A stretch of 64,000 bases of DNA from UBA11606 sp964504305 (GCA_964504305.1 CAZDEB010000006.1:62001-126000); one strand, 5' to 3'. Positions 8,462 through 16,283 are shown, numbered from the stretch's first letter. Notes: generated by a model not told the origin, from the sequence alone. Translations and numbers: made by a program.

Positions 8462-8490
8462 TTGACACATAACTAGATAGCTGAAACTGT
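8462..8490 (+). promoter_or_regulatory. Possible sigma-70 promoter of the PII gene
   Basis: A perfect -35 hexamer TTGACA (8462-8467) is followed after 17 bases by AACTGT (8485-8490), a weak -10 match. The start codon of the PII gene is 41 bases further on. Only the -35 box is convincing. Confidence 0.35.
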
Positions 8491-8530
8491 GTAGCAGTCG
8501 AGGAAACCTCGACGCGAAAATGGAGCACTC

Positions 8531-8869
8531 ATGAAACTCGTTACCGCCGTCATCAAACCGTTCAAGCTCGAGGATGTGAAGACCGCGCTCGCCGACGTTG
8601 GGGTGCAGGGCATGACGGTCTCGGAGGTGCAGGGGTTCGGCCGCCAGGGTGGCCATTCCGAGACTTATCGGGGCACCGAATACCGGGTGACTTTCACGCC
8701 CAAGACCCGCATCGAGATTCTGGTCGACGACGCGGTCGTAGACGCCACTGTTGATGCGATTCTCGGTTCGGCCCGAACCGACAAGATCGGTGATGGCAAA
8801 GTGTGGGTCACTCCAGTCGAAGCACTGGCCCGCATACGCACGGGTGAACGCGGCGTCGAGGCCGTCTGA
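8531..8869 (+). CDS. glnK: Nitrogen regulatory protein P-II
   Basis: The protein has 112 residues, full length for GlnB/GlnK. The N-terminus MKLVTAVIKPFKLEDVK, the T-loop GHSETYRGTEYRV with Tyr51 (the residue uridylylated or adenylylated in this family) and the C-terminal IGDGKVWVTPVE are all conserved. PII proteins are trimers that sense 2-oxoglutarate and ATP/ADP and control glutamine synthetase and ammonium transport. No amtB, glnD or glnE lies next to it, which is unusual for actinobacteria. Whether it is functionally GlnK or GlnB cannot be told from sequence alone. Confidence 0.95.
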   Translation: MKLVTAVIKPFKLEDVKTALADVGVQGMTVSEVQGFGRQGGHSETYRGTEYRVTFTPKTRIEILVDDAVVDATVDAILGSARTDKIGDGKVWVTPVEALARIRTGERGVEAV

Positions 8870-8882
8870 CTGCCTCCGCGGG

Positions 8883-9227
8883 ATGTTCATTCATGTCGAC
8901 CTAGCAACGCGGGACGTGTCGCTACACGAGCCGAGTGTTTTTACGGCCTTTCACGTGGTTACTGCCCCTCGAGACGCGGTCGGAGCCGATGCCGCCGAAG
9001 CTCTCGGCGACCTGGCGAAATCTCTCGACGACGATCACGTGTGGATTTCTGCTGACGGGATTCGAGCGCTGGCGGTTCATCAAGTCGGGACCGAGTGGGA
9101 ATCGCAATTTGCCGGCATGGTCCGATACGCCGAGTCGAAAGGGTGGTGTAGCGAGGACGGAATGATCCGGGCGCACCTCGAGCGACTCGAACCCGGCAGC
9201 ATCGCCGAAAGGGACAACACGCCATGA
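8883..9227 (+). CDS. Hypothetical protein coupled to acyl-CoA ligase
   Basis: This gene encodes 114 residues from ATG 8883, 13 bases after the PII stop. It overlaps the acyl-CoA ligase start by 4 bp (ATGA at 9224). It is a soluble, acidic alpha/beta-looking protein with no signal or membrane segment. WESQFAGMVRYAESKGW and IRAHLERLEP look like ordinary helices. I do not recognise the family. The overlap argues for cotranslation with the ligase rather than a nitrogen role. Confidence 0.65.
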   Translation: MFIHVDLATRDVSLHEPSVFTAFHVVTAPRDAVGADAAEALGDLAKSLDDDHVWISADGIRALAVHQVGTEWESQFAGMVRYAESKGWCSEDGMIRAHLERLEPGSIAERDNTP

Positions 9228-10783
9228 CCACGCAAATTCTTGATGCCACTTCATTTTGGGAGCTGCTCGAAAGGCGAGTAGAGGCCTCTCCCGATCATCC
9301 CCTGCTGCTTGACGATGGCGGTCGAACCCTCACGTGCGCAGAGTTCAAGACCGAGGCCGAACGGGTTGCCGCCGGGTTTTTGGAGTTGGGCATCGGCGAG
9401 GGCACAGCGGTCACATGGGAGCTGCCAACCCGAATCGAAACGATTGTTGCCAGCTTTGCCTTGTCTCGATTGGGTGCGATCCAAAACCCGATCATCCATA
9501 TCTACCGTCATCGCGAGGTTGGCTTCTGTTTGCGCCAAACGGCCGCAGAATTTGTGCTTCACCCTGGGGAATGGGGCGGGTTCGATTACGGAGCGATGGT
9601 TGCCGAAGTAAGCGCCGATCTGGCATCGCCGCCGGTACTTATCAACGGCTACGCCGACCTGCCCACCGGCGATCCGGCCAGTTTGCCGCCGGTTCCCAGC
9701 TACCCCGCAGGGTCAGCTCCGGTGCGCTGGCGCTACTACACCTCGGGCACAACTTCTGACCCCAAGGGTGTTTTGCACACCGACCAAACGCTGTTGGCGG
9801 CCGGCACCGGTCTTGGCCAAGCGCTCGAGGTCACCGCGGCCGACGTCGGCTCGATTGGCTTTCCTTACGCTCACATTGGCGGACCCGACTACATCGTGAT
9901 GATGCTGGCTTTCGGACACCCAGCGGTGTTGATCGAACGTTTCACGCCGAGCGGCGCCGTTGCCGCGTTTGCCGAGCACGGGGCGACCATGGTCGGCGGT
10001 TCAACCGCGTTCTATCAGATGTTTCTGGCTCAAGATCAGGCCGTCGAGGGTCGTGCCATGCCCGCGTTGCGGCTCATGGCCGGCGGTGGAGCGCCCAAGC
10101 CTCCCGAAATCTATTACGCGGTCAAGGACGAGATGGGTGTCCCGATCGTTCACGGATACGGCATGACCGAATGTCCGATGATTTGCAACGGTTCGCCGTC
10201 TGATACCGACGACCAGTTGGCCACCACCGAGGGGGCGCCGATCGATGGGTGTGTCGTTGCCGTAGTCCACGAAGACGGTTCCGACGCCGGGCCGGGAGTC
10301 GAGGGCGAGATCCGGGTCAGCGGGCCGATGTTGTTCAAGGGCTACACCGACTCGTCGTTGGAGGCCGATGCGTTCGACGAACAGGGCCGGTTCCGCACCG
10401 GCGACCTTGGCATTTTGCACGATGATGGACACGTCACGCTCACCGGTCGGCTCAAAGACATAATCATCCGCAAAGGGGAGAACGTGTCGGCCAAAGAGGT
10501 CGAAGACGTGTTGTACGCCCTTCCCCAGGTAGAGAACGCCGCGGTGATCGGGCTGCCCGATGCCGAACGGGGCGAGCGGGTCTGCGCGGTGATCGAGACG
10601 GCCTCCGACTCAGAACCACTGTCATTTGATCAGATGGTGACTGCTTGTCGAGACGCGGGACTGATGACACAAAAAATCCCGGAACAGCTCGAGATCCATG
10701 ACCGACCGCTGCCTCGCAACGCGACCATGAAGATCCTCAAGTTCGAGCTCCGCGATATCTACGCTGACAAACCTTGGCCTTAG
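9224..10783 (+). CDS. AMP-dependent acyl-CoA synthetase/ligase
   Basis: The protein has 519 residues. The AMP-binding P-loop is YYTSGTTSDPKGV (about 172-184), the A5-type motif is HGYGMTECP, and FRTGDLG and TGRLKDIIIRKGENVSAKE are the hinge and C-terminal domain motifs. The final catalytic Lys lies in PRNATMKILKFELR. The enzyme activates a carboxylic acid as acyl-AMP and transfers it to CoA. It resembles cyclohexanecarboxylate/fatty-acid ligases of the FadD type, but the substrate is not predictable. It is followed 8 bases after its stop by the ArsC-family gene, so the two may be cotranscribed. Confidence 0.93.
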   Translation: MTTQILDATSFWELLERRVEASPDHPLLLDDGGRTLTCAEFKTEAERVAAGFLELGIGEGTAVTWELPTRIETIVASFALSRLGAIQNPIIHIYRHREVGFCLRQTAAEFVLHPGEWGGFDYGAMVAEVSADLASPPVLINGYADLPTGDPASLPPVPSYPAGSAPVRWRYYTSGTTSDPKGVLHTDQTLLAAGTGLGQALEVTAADVGSIGFPYAHIGGPDYIVMMLAFGHPAVLIERFTPSGAVAAFAEHGATMVGGSTAFYQMFLAQDQAVEGRAMPALRLMAGGGAPKPPEIYYAVKDEMGVPIVHGYGMTECPMICNGSPSDTDDQLATTEGAPIDGCVVAVVHEDGSDAGPGVEGEIRVSGPMLFKGYTDSSLEADAFDEQGRFRTGDLGILHDDGHVTLTGRLKDIIIRKGENVSAKEVEDVLYALPQVENAAVIGLPDAERGERVCAVIETASDSEPLSFDQMVTACRDAGLMTQKIPEQLEIHDRPLPRNATMKILKFELRDIYADKPWP

Positions 10784-10791
10784 GAGACCAC

Positions 10792-11163
10792 ATGACGACA
10801 ACCATTTATCACAACCCTCATTGAAACTCTTCGACCAACGCCGTGGCGGTCGCCACGGAGATGGACGTCGAGTTCAACGAAGTTCGCTACACCAAAAACC
10901 CGCCCGACGAAGCAACCTTGCGAGCACTAATCGCCAAACTCGAGGACCCGGTCGAGAATCTGGTTCGCAAGGACTCCCAGTTCAAGAAGCTCGAGCTCAA
11001 CGAGGACGACTACGTGGGAGATGTCGACGCGGTCGTTGCGGTCTTGTTGCGTTATCCGCGTTTGCTGCAGCGCCCCGTGATTGTCACCGATGGCAAGGCG
11101 ATTATTGGTCGCCCGCTCGATGGGGTGAAGGCCAAGGATCGTCTGGCCGAATTGTTCGGCTGA
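10792..11163 (+). CDS. ArsC-family reductase, candidate selenoprotein (UGA codon 11 = Sec)
   Basis: ATG 10792 follows an AGGAG 5 bases upstream. Reading from it gives MTTTIYHNPH, then TGA at 10822-10824, then NSSTNAVAVATEMDVEF and a clean frame to TGA 11161-11163 (123 residues with Sec). In ArsC/Spx-like proteins the catalytic Cys sits in NPxC, so the TGA falls exactly on that residue. The rest of the family is intact: RKDSQFKKL, the RPVIVTD block and GRPLDG. A perfect 7-8 bp hairpin lies just downstream (separate entry). The expected role is a thiol/selenol oxidoreductase of the arsenate-reductase fold, perhaps not specific for arsenate. Alternatives are a nonsense mutation, a sequencing error, or a truncated product from GTG 10843 lacking the active site. 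The last 62 bases overlap the convergent LLM gene. Confidence 0.78.
10825..10858 (+). promoter_or_regulatory. Candidate bacterial SECIS element
   Basis: The hairpin CCGTGGC-GGTC-GCCACGG (10841-10858) has seven perfect pairs, or eight if the loop shrinks to two bases. It begins 16 nt after the UGA, and the first loop base, G10848, is 23 nt after it. Bacterial SECIS elements are short hairpins directly 3' of the UGA with a G at the start of a small apical loop, within roughly 16-37 nt. The element is inside the coding sequence, as expected. No conserved primary sequence exists to test further by eye. Confidence 0.65.
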
Positions 11164-12148
11164 CCTCGATCATCGCGGCTAGCGCCGAGGTGGTCGAAGC
11201 GTGCACGGTGAGAGACAAACGATCGGCTACGTCGCCGTATTCGTCGTGAAGACGGGTTGCCACGGCCGCCGGCTCGCCGCGCACGGCCAGCAGATCTAGC
11301 ACTTCGTCGTTGATCAGTGAGCCGAGTTCGGACCACTTTCCCGACTTGGTCATTGTCCGCAGCGCCGGCTGCAAATCGCCAAGTCCGTGATGATCGAGGG
11401 TGACCTTGTAGGCCGGTGTCGACGCATAGAACGCCAGGTTGGAACGAATCGAAGCGGTGGCGGTTTCGTACTCCTCGTCGGTTTCGCACGGTGCCACAAT
11501 GCAACCGACGTTGAGGGTCAGGTCGCCACGTCTGCGGCCCGATGATTCGAGCCCGTCGCCAATCAACGGCAGAGTCCGGTCGCGCAAAAACGATCCCGTG
11601 TTGAACGGATGAATGATGATGCCGTCGGCGTGGGCGGCCATTGCTCGCGTCATTCGCGGCCCAAGGGCCCCGGCCCAGATGGGTGGTATCTCGCTAGGGA
11701 GTGCCGGCGGCACGAACACCGGTGACATCAGATCAATGTCGTAGAACTCGCTGTGGTGATCGAGTTCGGCATTGCCGCTCCAGCAATCCCAGATAGCCCG
11801 TAACGCAGCAATAACCGCGACCATGTGATCCACGGGTCGATGCCACGTTGTCGAGAACCGTCGCTCGATATGGGGTTTGATTTGGGTTCCAAGCCCCAGA
11901 GCGAAACGGCCGTTGCTCAGCCGTTGCAGATCCCATGCTTGGTACGCGAGGTGCATCGGCGACCGCGGAAAGGCAATGGCCACGTTGGTGTAGAGGTCGG
12001 TCCCGGCCTCTGCACCAAGCACCAGTGGGAAGAACACGTCGCTGTTGCCTTCAAAACTGAAGAGGCCGTCTACCCCGGCTTCGGTCAGTTCGACGCTGCG
12101 GTGAGCGCAAGTCTTGAGATCACCGGTAAGCCCAATATCGATGTGCAT
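11102..12148 (-). CDS. LLM class (probably F420-dependent) oxidoreductase
   Basis: The protein has 348 residues with a luciferase-like TIM-barrel sequence: FPLVLGAEAGTDLYTNVAIAFPRSP, LSNGRFALGLGTQIKPHIERRF, and IPPIWAGALGPRMTRAMAAHADG are typical of the actinobacterial family that uses F420 rather than FMN. Substrates are mostly unknown. The gene starts at ATG 12146-12148, divergent from the TetR regulator across 259 bases that carry a TTGAC/GTCAA palindrome. Its 3' end overlaps the ArsC-family gene by 62 bases on the opposite strand. Cofactor preference is from family knowledge, not a visible residue. Confidence 0.88.
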   Translation of the reverse strand: MHIDIGLTGDLKTCAHRSVELTEAGVDGLFSFEGNSDVFFPLVLGAEAGTDLYTNVAIAFPRSPMHLAYQAWDLQRLSNGRFALGLGTQIKPHIERRFSTTWHRPVDHMVAVIAALRAIWDCWSGNAELDHHSEFYDIDLMSPVFVPPALPSEIPPIWAGALGPRMTRAMAAHADGIIIHPFNTGSFLRDRTLPLIGDGLESSGRRRGDLTLNVGCIVAPCETDEEYETATASIRSNLAFYASTPAYKVTLDHHGLGDLQPALRTMTKSGKWSELGSLINDEVLDLLAVRGEPAAVATRLHDEYGDVADRLSLTVHASTTSALAAMIEVSRTIRPDDPWPSPHRAGDQ

Positions 12149-12203
12149 ACGGCGACGGTAGTTGTGCGGTGCTGGTAGCGACGCAGTTGACGATGGTCCT
12201 TTC

Positions 12204-12215
12204 TTGACAGGTCAA
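12204..12215. promoter_or_regulatory. Palindrome TTGAC-AG-GTCAA in divergent LLM/tetR gap
   Basis: Five-bp arms with a 2-bp spacer lie 56 bases upstream of the LLM start codon, on the side facing the TetR gene. It may be the operator of the adjacent TetR-type regulator. The left arm also reads as a TTGACA -35-like hexamer without a good -10. The rest of 12149-12407 shows no convincing gene. Confidence 0.35.
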
Positions 12216-12407
12216 TGGTCATGCGACACTCAGCGATGGTCCCCCAAACGCCGATCTTGGTGGATATGGCAGTTAGCGGCATGGCCCTCACCGATATCGC
12301 CCTTCGTGACCCGAGCCTGCCGCGCTCGCCGAAAGAACTTCGTCAGATGAGAGAGCACGGCGCGAGCATGGAAGCCCTTGGGCGGGTAGCGCGTGACCTA
12401 GCATCTC

Positions 12408-12995
12408 GTGGTGCCACGCACTCGACCGCTTACTGATCGTCAAGCTCAACGTCGCCAACGAATCTTGGTGGCTGGCCTGCAACTCGCGGCCGAAGGGGGC
12501 TACGACGGAGTACAGATGCGCAACGTGGCCGAGCGAGCCGACGTTGCGTTGGCGACCGTGTATCACTACTTCACGTCCAAAGATCACCTGCTCGCCGAGT
12601 CGATGACCGAGTGGCTGGACCGGTTTCGTCGCCGCGCTATGGCGAAGCCGGCGGTGGGGGCCACGACGCTCGAACGAGTCCTCGACATCCTTGATCGGAT
12701 CGTCGAGGCCATGGGCGAGAACGAACTCGTAACCACCGCCCTCATCTCCGGGTTTGTGGCTGAGGGCGAGGAAGTCGCGGCTTGTCAGGAGAATCTCCAC
12801 TCCACGTTTTCGGCGATGTTCAGCGAAGCCTTCGAACCTCGGTTCCCGACCGAGGAACGTGATCAAATTGTTCGGTCGCTCGAACACGTGTGGTTCTCGG
12901 CCTTGATTGGCTGGAAGAACGGCTGGCTCACCTATGACCGGGCCGCTGGTGATCTGCAGGCCGCGGCACACATGCTTCTTGCCGGGCGCGAATAG
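12408..12995 (+). CDS. TetR family regulator, KstR-like
   Basis: This gene encodes 195 residues (GTG 12408, or GTG 12411). The DNA-binding domain at residues 15-60 (RQRILVAGLQLAAEGGY, VQMRNVAERADVALATVYHYF, SKDHLL) is very close in pattern to KstR, the repressor of mycobacterial cholesterol catabolism. The C-terminal ligand-binding part is helical and ends AAAHMLLAGRE. It sits next to an LLM oxidoreductase and the DUF35/thiolase genes, which suits control of lipid or steroid degradation by an acyl-CoA ligand. That role is inference. Confidence 0.88.
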   Translation: MVPRTRPLTDRQAQRRQRILVAGLQLAAEGGYDGVQMRNVAERADVALATVYHYFTSKDHLLAESMTEWLDRFRRRAMAKPAVGATTLERVLDILDRIVEAMGENELVTTALISGFVAEGEEVAACQENLHSTFSAMFSEAFEPRFPTEERDQIVRSLEHVWFSALIGWKNGWLTYDRAAGDLQAAAHMLLAGRE

Positions 12996-13087
12996 CTCGC
13001 CCAACCGACGCGTTTCGCTTGGACTGATCTGGGCCACTACCGTCGCGGAAGTTTCGTGGGCGCCGGCCTATCGACTGAGGGGGATCG

Positions 13088-14071
13088 ATGTCTGACGAGG
13101 TTCTAACCGCACCTCTAGTTCTCGAATATCCGTTTACCCGCACGACCGGGGCGATCATCGGGGCGTTTCTTACCGGTCTCAAACAGGCGACGATGATCGG
13201 CGTCAGGCGCAGCGATGGATCGGTGCTGTGCCCGCCGCTCGAATACGACCCGGCCGATGCATCAGACCTCGACGAATTGGTCGAGGTTGGCCAAACCGGC
13301 ACAGTCACGACTTGGACCTGGAACGGTGCACCGAGGCCCCAGCAGCCGTTCGATCAGGATTTTGCGTGGGCCATGATCAAACTCGATGGCGCCGATACCC
13401 CGATGCTGCACGCCGTGCTGGTCGACGGCGCCGCCGATATGTCGACGGGTATGCGGGTGCAAATAAAATGGCGTGACGACCGCGAAGGACACATTGCCGA
13501 CATTGCCGGGTTCGTTCCGGTCGACGGCACGGTCGCGGTGTCGTGGGTGTCATCGGAACCTGTCGAGTCGGTACAAAGCGTGCGCACGCCAATCCGCATC
13601 GAGTACACCTACACGCCGGGGAGTTCGCTGTCGCAGTACTTGCGGGCCATGCAAGACAAGACGATCCTCGGCGACCGTTGCCCCGACACCGGGCAAGTGT
13701 TCGTGCCGCCACGAGGGGTGAGTCCTGTCGCTGGCAAACGAACAACCGAGATGGTCAAACTTCCTGATGTCGGTTACATCGAGTCGTTCAACATCACCCG
13801 CGTGCCGATCAAGATGCGCCCCGACCTGACTCCTCCTTATTGCAGTGCCTGGGTTGTGCTTGATGGTGCGTCGGTCGGGTTCATGGGGCTGGTCATCAAC
13901 GTCGCGCCCGAAGCAGTCCGTATTGGGATGCGGGTCCGGGCCGTCTGGAAACCCGATGACGAACTCGAGATGAGCGCCACCAACATTCTTGGTTGGGAGC
14001 CGACTGGGGAGGACGACGTCGAGATCGCCGACTACGCAAGAATCGGCCGGGTCGACGGGGGCTCACGATGA
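13088..14071 (+). CDS. DUF35 OB-fold protein (two domains), partner of thiolase-fold enzymes
   Basis: The protein has 327 residues with GAGGGGG upstream of ATG 13088. Two OB-fold (DUF35-type) halves are visible: residues 25-135 (GSVLCPPLEYDP, GTVTTWTWNGAP, FAWAMIKLDGADTPMLH) and 180-310 (GDRCPDTGQVFVPPRG, GYIESFNITRVP, YCSAWVVLDGASVGFMGLV). The zinc ribbon normally formed by four Cys has decayed to one CP motif per half. Proteins of this type bind thiolase-fold subunits, as in the ChsH2-Ltp2 aldolase or BbsA-BbsB. The next two genes encode such partners, with a 4-bp overlap to the first. Confidence 0.85.
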   Translation: MSDEVLTAPLVLEYPFTRTTGAIIGAFLTGLKQATMIGVRRSDGSVLCPPLEYDPADASDLDELVEVGQTGTVTTWTWNGAPRPQQPFDQDFAWAMIKLDGADTPMLHAVLVDGAADMSTGMRVQIKWRDDREGHIADIAGFVPVDGTVAVSWVSSEPVESVQSVRTPIRIEYTYTPGSSLSQYLRAMQDKTILGDRCPDTGQVFVPPRGVSPVAGKRTTEMVKLPDVGYIESFNITRVPIKMRPDLTPPYCSAWVVLDGASVGFMGLVINVAPEAVRIGMRVRAVWKPDDELEMSATNILGWEPTGEDDVEIADYARIGRVDGGSR

Positions 14072-15120
14072 GAGACGTTGCAGTGGTATCGGTAGCTCAA
14101 CGGCAACAAGCCACGATCGCCGGCGAGTCCGAGGTCGAGTTCATGATTCCGGTGATGCAGCAGGCCAAGGAGGCGGTGGGGCTTACTCAACAAGACATCG
14201 GATTTACCTGCTCGGGTTCGTCGGACTTCCTCGCCGGTCAAGCATTTTCGTTTGTGATGACGATCGACGGCACTGGGCCGGTCCCTCCGATCAGCGAAAG
14301 CCACGTCGAACAAGATGGGGCATGGGCGTTGTACGAGGCGTGGGTCAAATTGCAGTGCGGCGATATCGACACGGCCTTCGTGTACAGCTACGGCAAGTCT
14401 TCGCCAGGATCGCTCCGCGATGTTCTGGCCACCCAAATGGATCCTTATTATGTGGCCCCGCTGTGGCCCGACGCGTTTGCGATCGAGGCGCTCGCCGCCC
14501 GCCAGATGATCGAATCGGGTGTGGTGACCGAGCGACAACTGGCCGAGATTGCCCACCGAAGCAGGATGCATGCCGCGTCCAACCATCACGCGGTTCGCCG
14601 ACGCGAGAAGTCGGTCGACGAGATTATGGCCGAGGAGGTCGTGATGGATCCGCTTCGACGATCTGACTTGCCGGCGTCGGCGGATGGGGGATGCGCAGTG
14701 GTGTTGGCGGCGGGCGATGTTGCTCGCCGCTTGTGTGAGCGGCCCGCATGGATACGAGGTATCGACCATCGAAGCGATGCTCACACTCTTGGAGTGCGAG
14801 ATCTAACTGCTTCGATGTCTGCAGAGTTGGCCGGTCAGCATGCCGGTGTTTCTCGCGACAAGATCGACTTGGCCGAGTTGCATGCGCCGTTCACCACGTC
14901 GGAACATATTCTGACCAACGCGCTCGGGCTCAGCGACGAGACGGTCATCAATCCGTCAGGTGGGGCGCTGGCGGCTCACACGATGATGGCGTCGGGGCTC
15001 ATCCGTATCGCCGAGGCCGCTCGCCGAATCACTGCTGGCGAAGGCGACCGTGCCGTCGCCCACGCCAGTTCGGGGCCCTGTCTGCAACAGAATCTTGTCT
15101 GCGTTCTGGAAGGCGACTGA
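14068..15120 (+). CDS. Thiolase-fold protein (SCP2/Ltp-type), subunit 1
   Basis: The protein has 350 residues from ATG 14068, overlapping the DUF35 stop (ATGA). The C-terminal thiolase half is clear: ELHAPFTTSEHILTNALGL, INPSGGALAAHTMMASG and the final SGPCLQQNLVCVLEGD. In the N-terminal half the usual nucleophile position reads ISESHVEQDGAWAL, with no Cys. A Claisen thiolase reaction is therefore unlikely. Thiolase-fold aldolases such as Ltp2 also work without that Cys, with a DUF35 partner, to shorten steroid side chains. The pairing here suggests a similar heteromeric carbon-carbon lyase. Confidence 0.82.
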   Translation: MRDVAVVSVAQRQQATIAGESEVEFMIPVMQQAKEAVGLTQQDIGFTCSGSSDFLAGQAFSFVMTIDGTGPVPPISESHVEQDGAWALYEAWVKLQCGDIDTAFVYSYGKSSPGSLRDVLATQMDPYYVAPLWPDAFAIEALAARQMIESGVVTERQLAEIAHRSRMHAASNHHAVRRREKSVDEIMAEEVVMDPLRRSDLPASADGGCAVVLAAGDVARRLCERPAWIRGIDHRSDAHTLGVRDLTASMSAELAGQHAGVSRDKIDLAELHAPFTTSEHILTNALGLSDETVINPSGGALAAHTMMASGLIRIAEAARRITAGEGDRAVAHASSGPCLQQNLVCVLEGD

Positions 15121-15122
15121 TC

Positions 15123-16283
15123 ATGGGCAAAGAACGCACGGCCGTTATCGGTGTCGGTCAGACCAACTACACCGCGACCCGCGGCGACGTTTCGATGGCC
15201 GGCCTCTTGCGAGAAGCGGCGCTCAATGCCCTCGAGATGGCCGGCAAGACGTGGGCCGATATCGACGCGGTTGTGATGGGTAAAGCCCCCGATTTTTTTG
15301 AGGGCGTGATGATGCCCGAGATCTATCTCGCCGAGGCCCTGGGGGCGGTCGGCAAGCCAATCATGCGGGTCCACACCGCGGGGTCGGTAGGTGGTTCCAC
15401 CGCGTGCGTGGCAGCGTCGATGGTGCAAAGTCGGGTTCATCGCACTGTCCTCACCATCGGGTGGGAGAAGCAGTCCGAGTCCAACGCAATGTGGGCCTTG
15501 TCGCTTCCTCAGCCGTTTGCGACGTCGGTAAACGCCGGGGCCGGCGGCTACTTCTCGCCGATCATTCGTCGCTACATGATGATGACCGACGCGCCCGAGC
15601 TCATTGGTTGCATGGTGGCGTTCAAAGACCGCCAGCACGCGCTGAAGAACCCGCTGGCTCACTTGCATCAACACGACCTCACTTTTGATCAGGTGGTCGA
15701 GTCGCCGATGTTGTGGGATCCGATTCGTTATTCCGAGACGTGCCCGTCGTCGGACGGCGCGTGCGCGATGGTGCTCACCGACGAGGCCGGCGGAGACCAT
15801 CACGATGGACCGGTCGCGTGGATCCAGGGGACGGCAATGAGATCGGAATCCAACTCCTATGGCGGGCGCAACATGGTGTCACCCGCGGCGTCGGAGGAAT
15901 GCGCCAACGATGTATTTGCTCAAGCGGGCATCCACGACCGCCGCAAGGAGATCGATGCGGTCGAGATGTACGTGCCGTTCTCGTGGTACGAGCCGATGTG
16001 GCTCGAGAGCCTGGGTTTCGCCGACAAAGGCGAGGGCTGGAAAATGGTCGAACAGGGTGCCACCTCGCTGGTTGGCGGCGATCTTCCGGTCAACTGCTCC
16101 GGGGGCGTTTTGTCGACCAACCCGATCGGCGCGTCGGGCATGATTCGATTTGCCGAATCGGCCTTGCAGGTGATGGGCGAGGCCGGCGAGCACCAAGTGG
16201 ACGGGGCCCGCACCGCCCTCGGTCACGCCTACGGCGGCGGCGCTCAATACTTTGCGATGTGGGTGGTTAGCGCCGACAAGTAG
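15123..16283 (+). CDS. Thiolase-fold protein (SCP2/Ltp-type), subunit 2
   Basis: The protein has 386 residues, starting 2 bases after the previous stop. RTAVIGVGQTNYTATRG is the family start, and NCSGGVLSTNPIGASGMIRF and LGHAYGGGAQYFAMWVV are the C-terminal active-site loops. At the nucleophile region it reads VHTAGSVGGSTACVAA; Cys is displaced from its usual place and only a later Cys is present. It lies in an operon with subunit 1 and the DUF35 protein. Likely role: acyl-CoA side-chain cleavage or condensation in a complex. The substrate is unknown. Confidence 0.83.
   Translation: MGKERTAVIGVGQTNYTATRGDVSMAGLLREAALNALEMAGKTWADIDAVVMGKAPDFFEGVMMPEIYLAEALGAVGKPIMRVHTAGSVGGSTACVAASMVQSRVHRTVLTIGWEKQSESNAMWALSLPQPFATSVNAGAGGYFSPIIRRYMMMTDAPELIGCMVAFKDRQHALKNPLAHLHQHDLTFDQVVESPMLWDPIRYSETCPSSDGACAMVLTDEAGGDHHDGPVAWIQGTAMRSESNSYGGRNMVSPAASEECANDVFAQAGIHDRRKEIDAVEMYVPFSWYEPMWLESLGFADKGEGWKMVEQGATSLVGGDLPVNCSGGVLSTNPIGASGMIRFAESALQVMGEAGEHQVDGARTALGHAYGGGAQYFAMWVVSADK

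Noticed and set aside
10843..11163. ArsC-like gene starting at GTG 10843
   Set aside because: No ribosome-binding site, loses the first strand and active site; the upstream ATG with AGGAG and the NPH motif fits much better with UGA read as Sec.
12215..12436. 73-codon ORF upstream of and overlapping the TetR gene
   Set aside because: No ribosome-binding site or recognisable motif, and it overlaps the TetR start by about 30 bases out of frame; likely chance ORF in the divergent gap.
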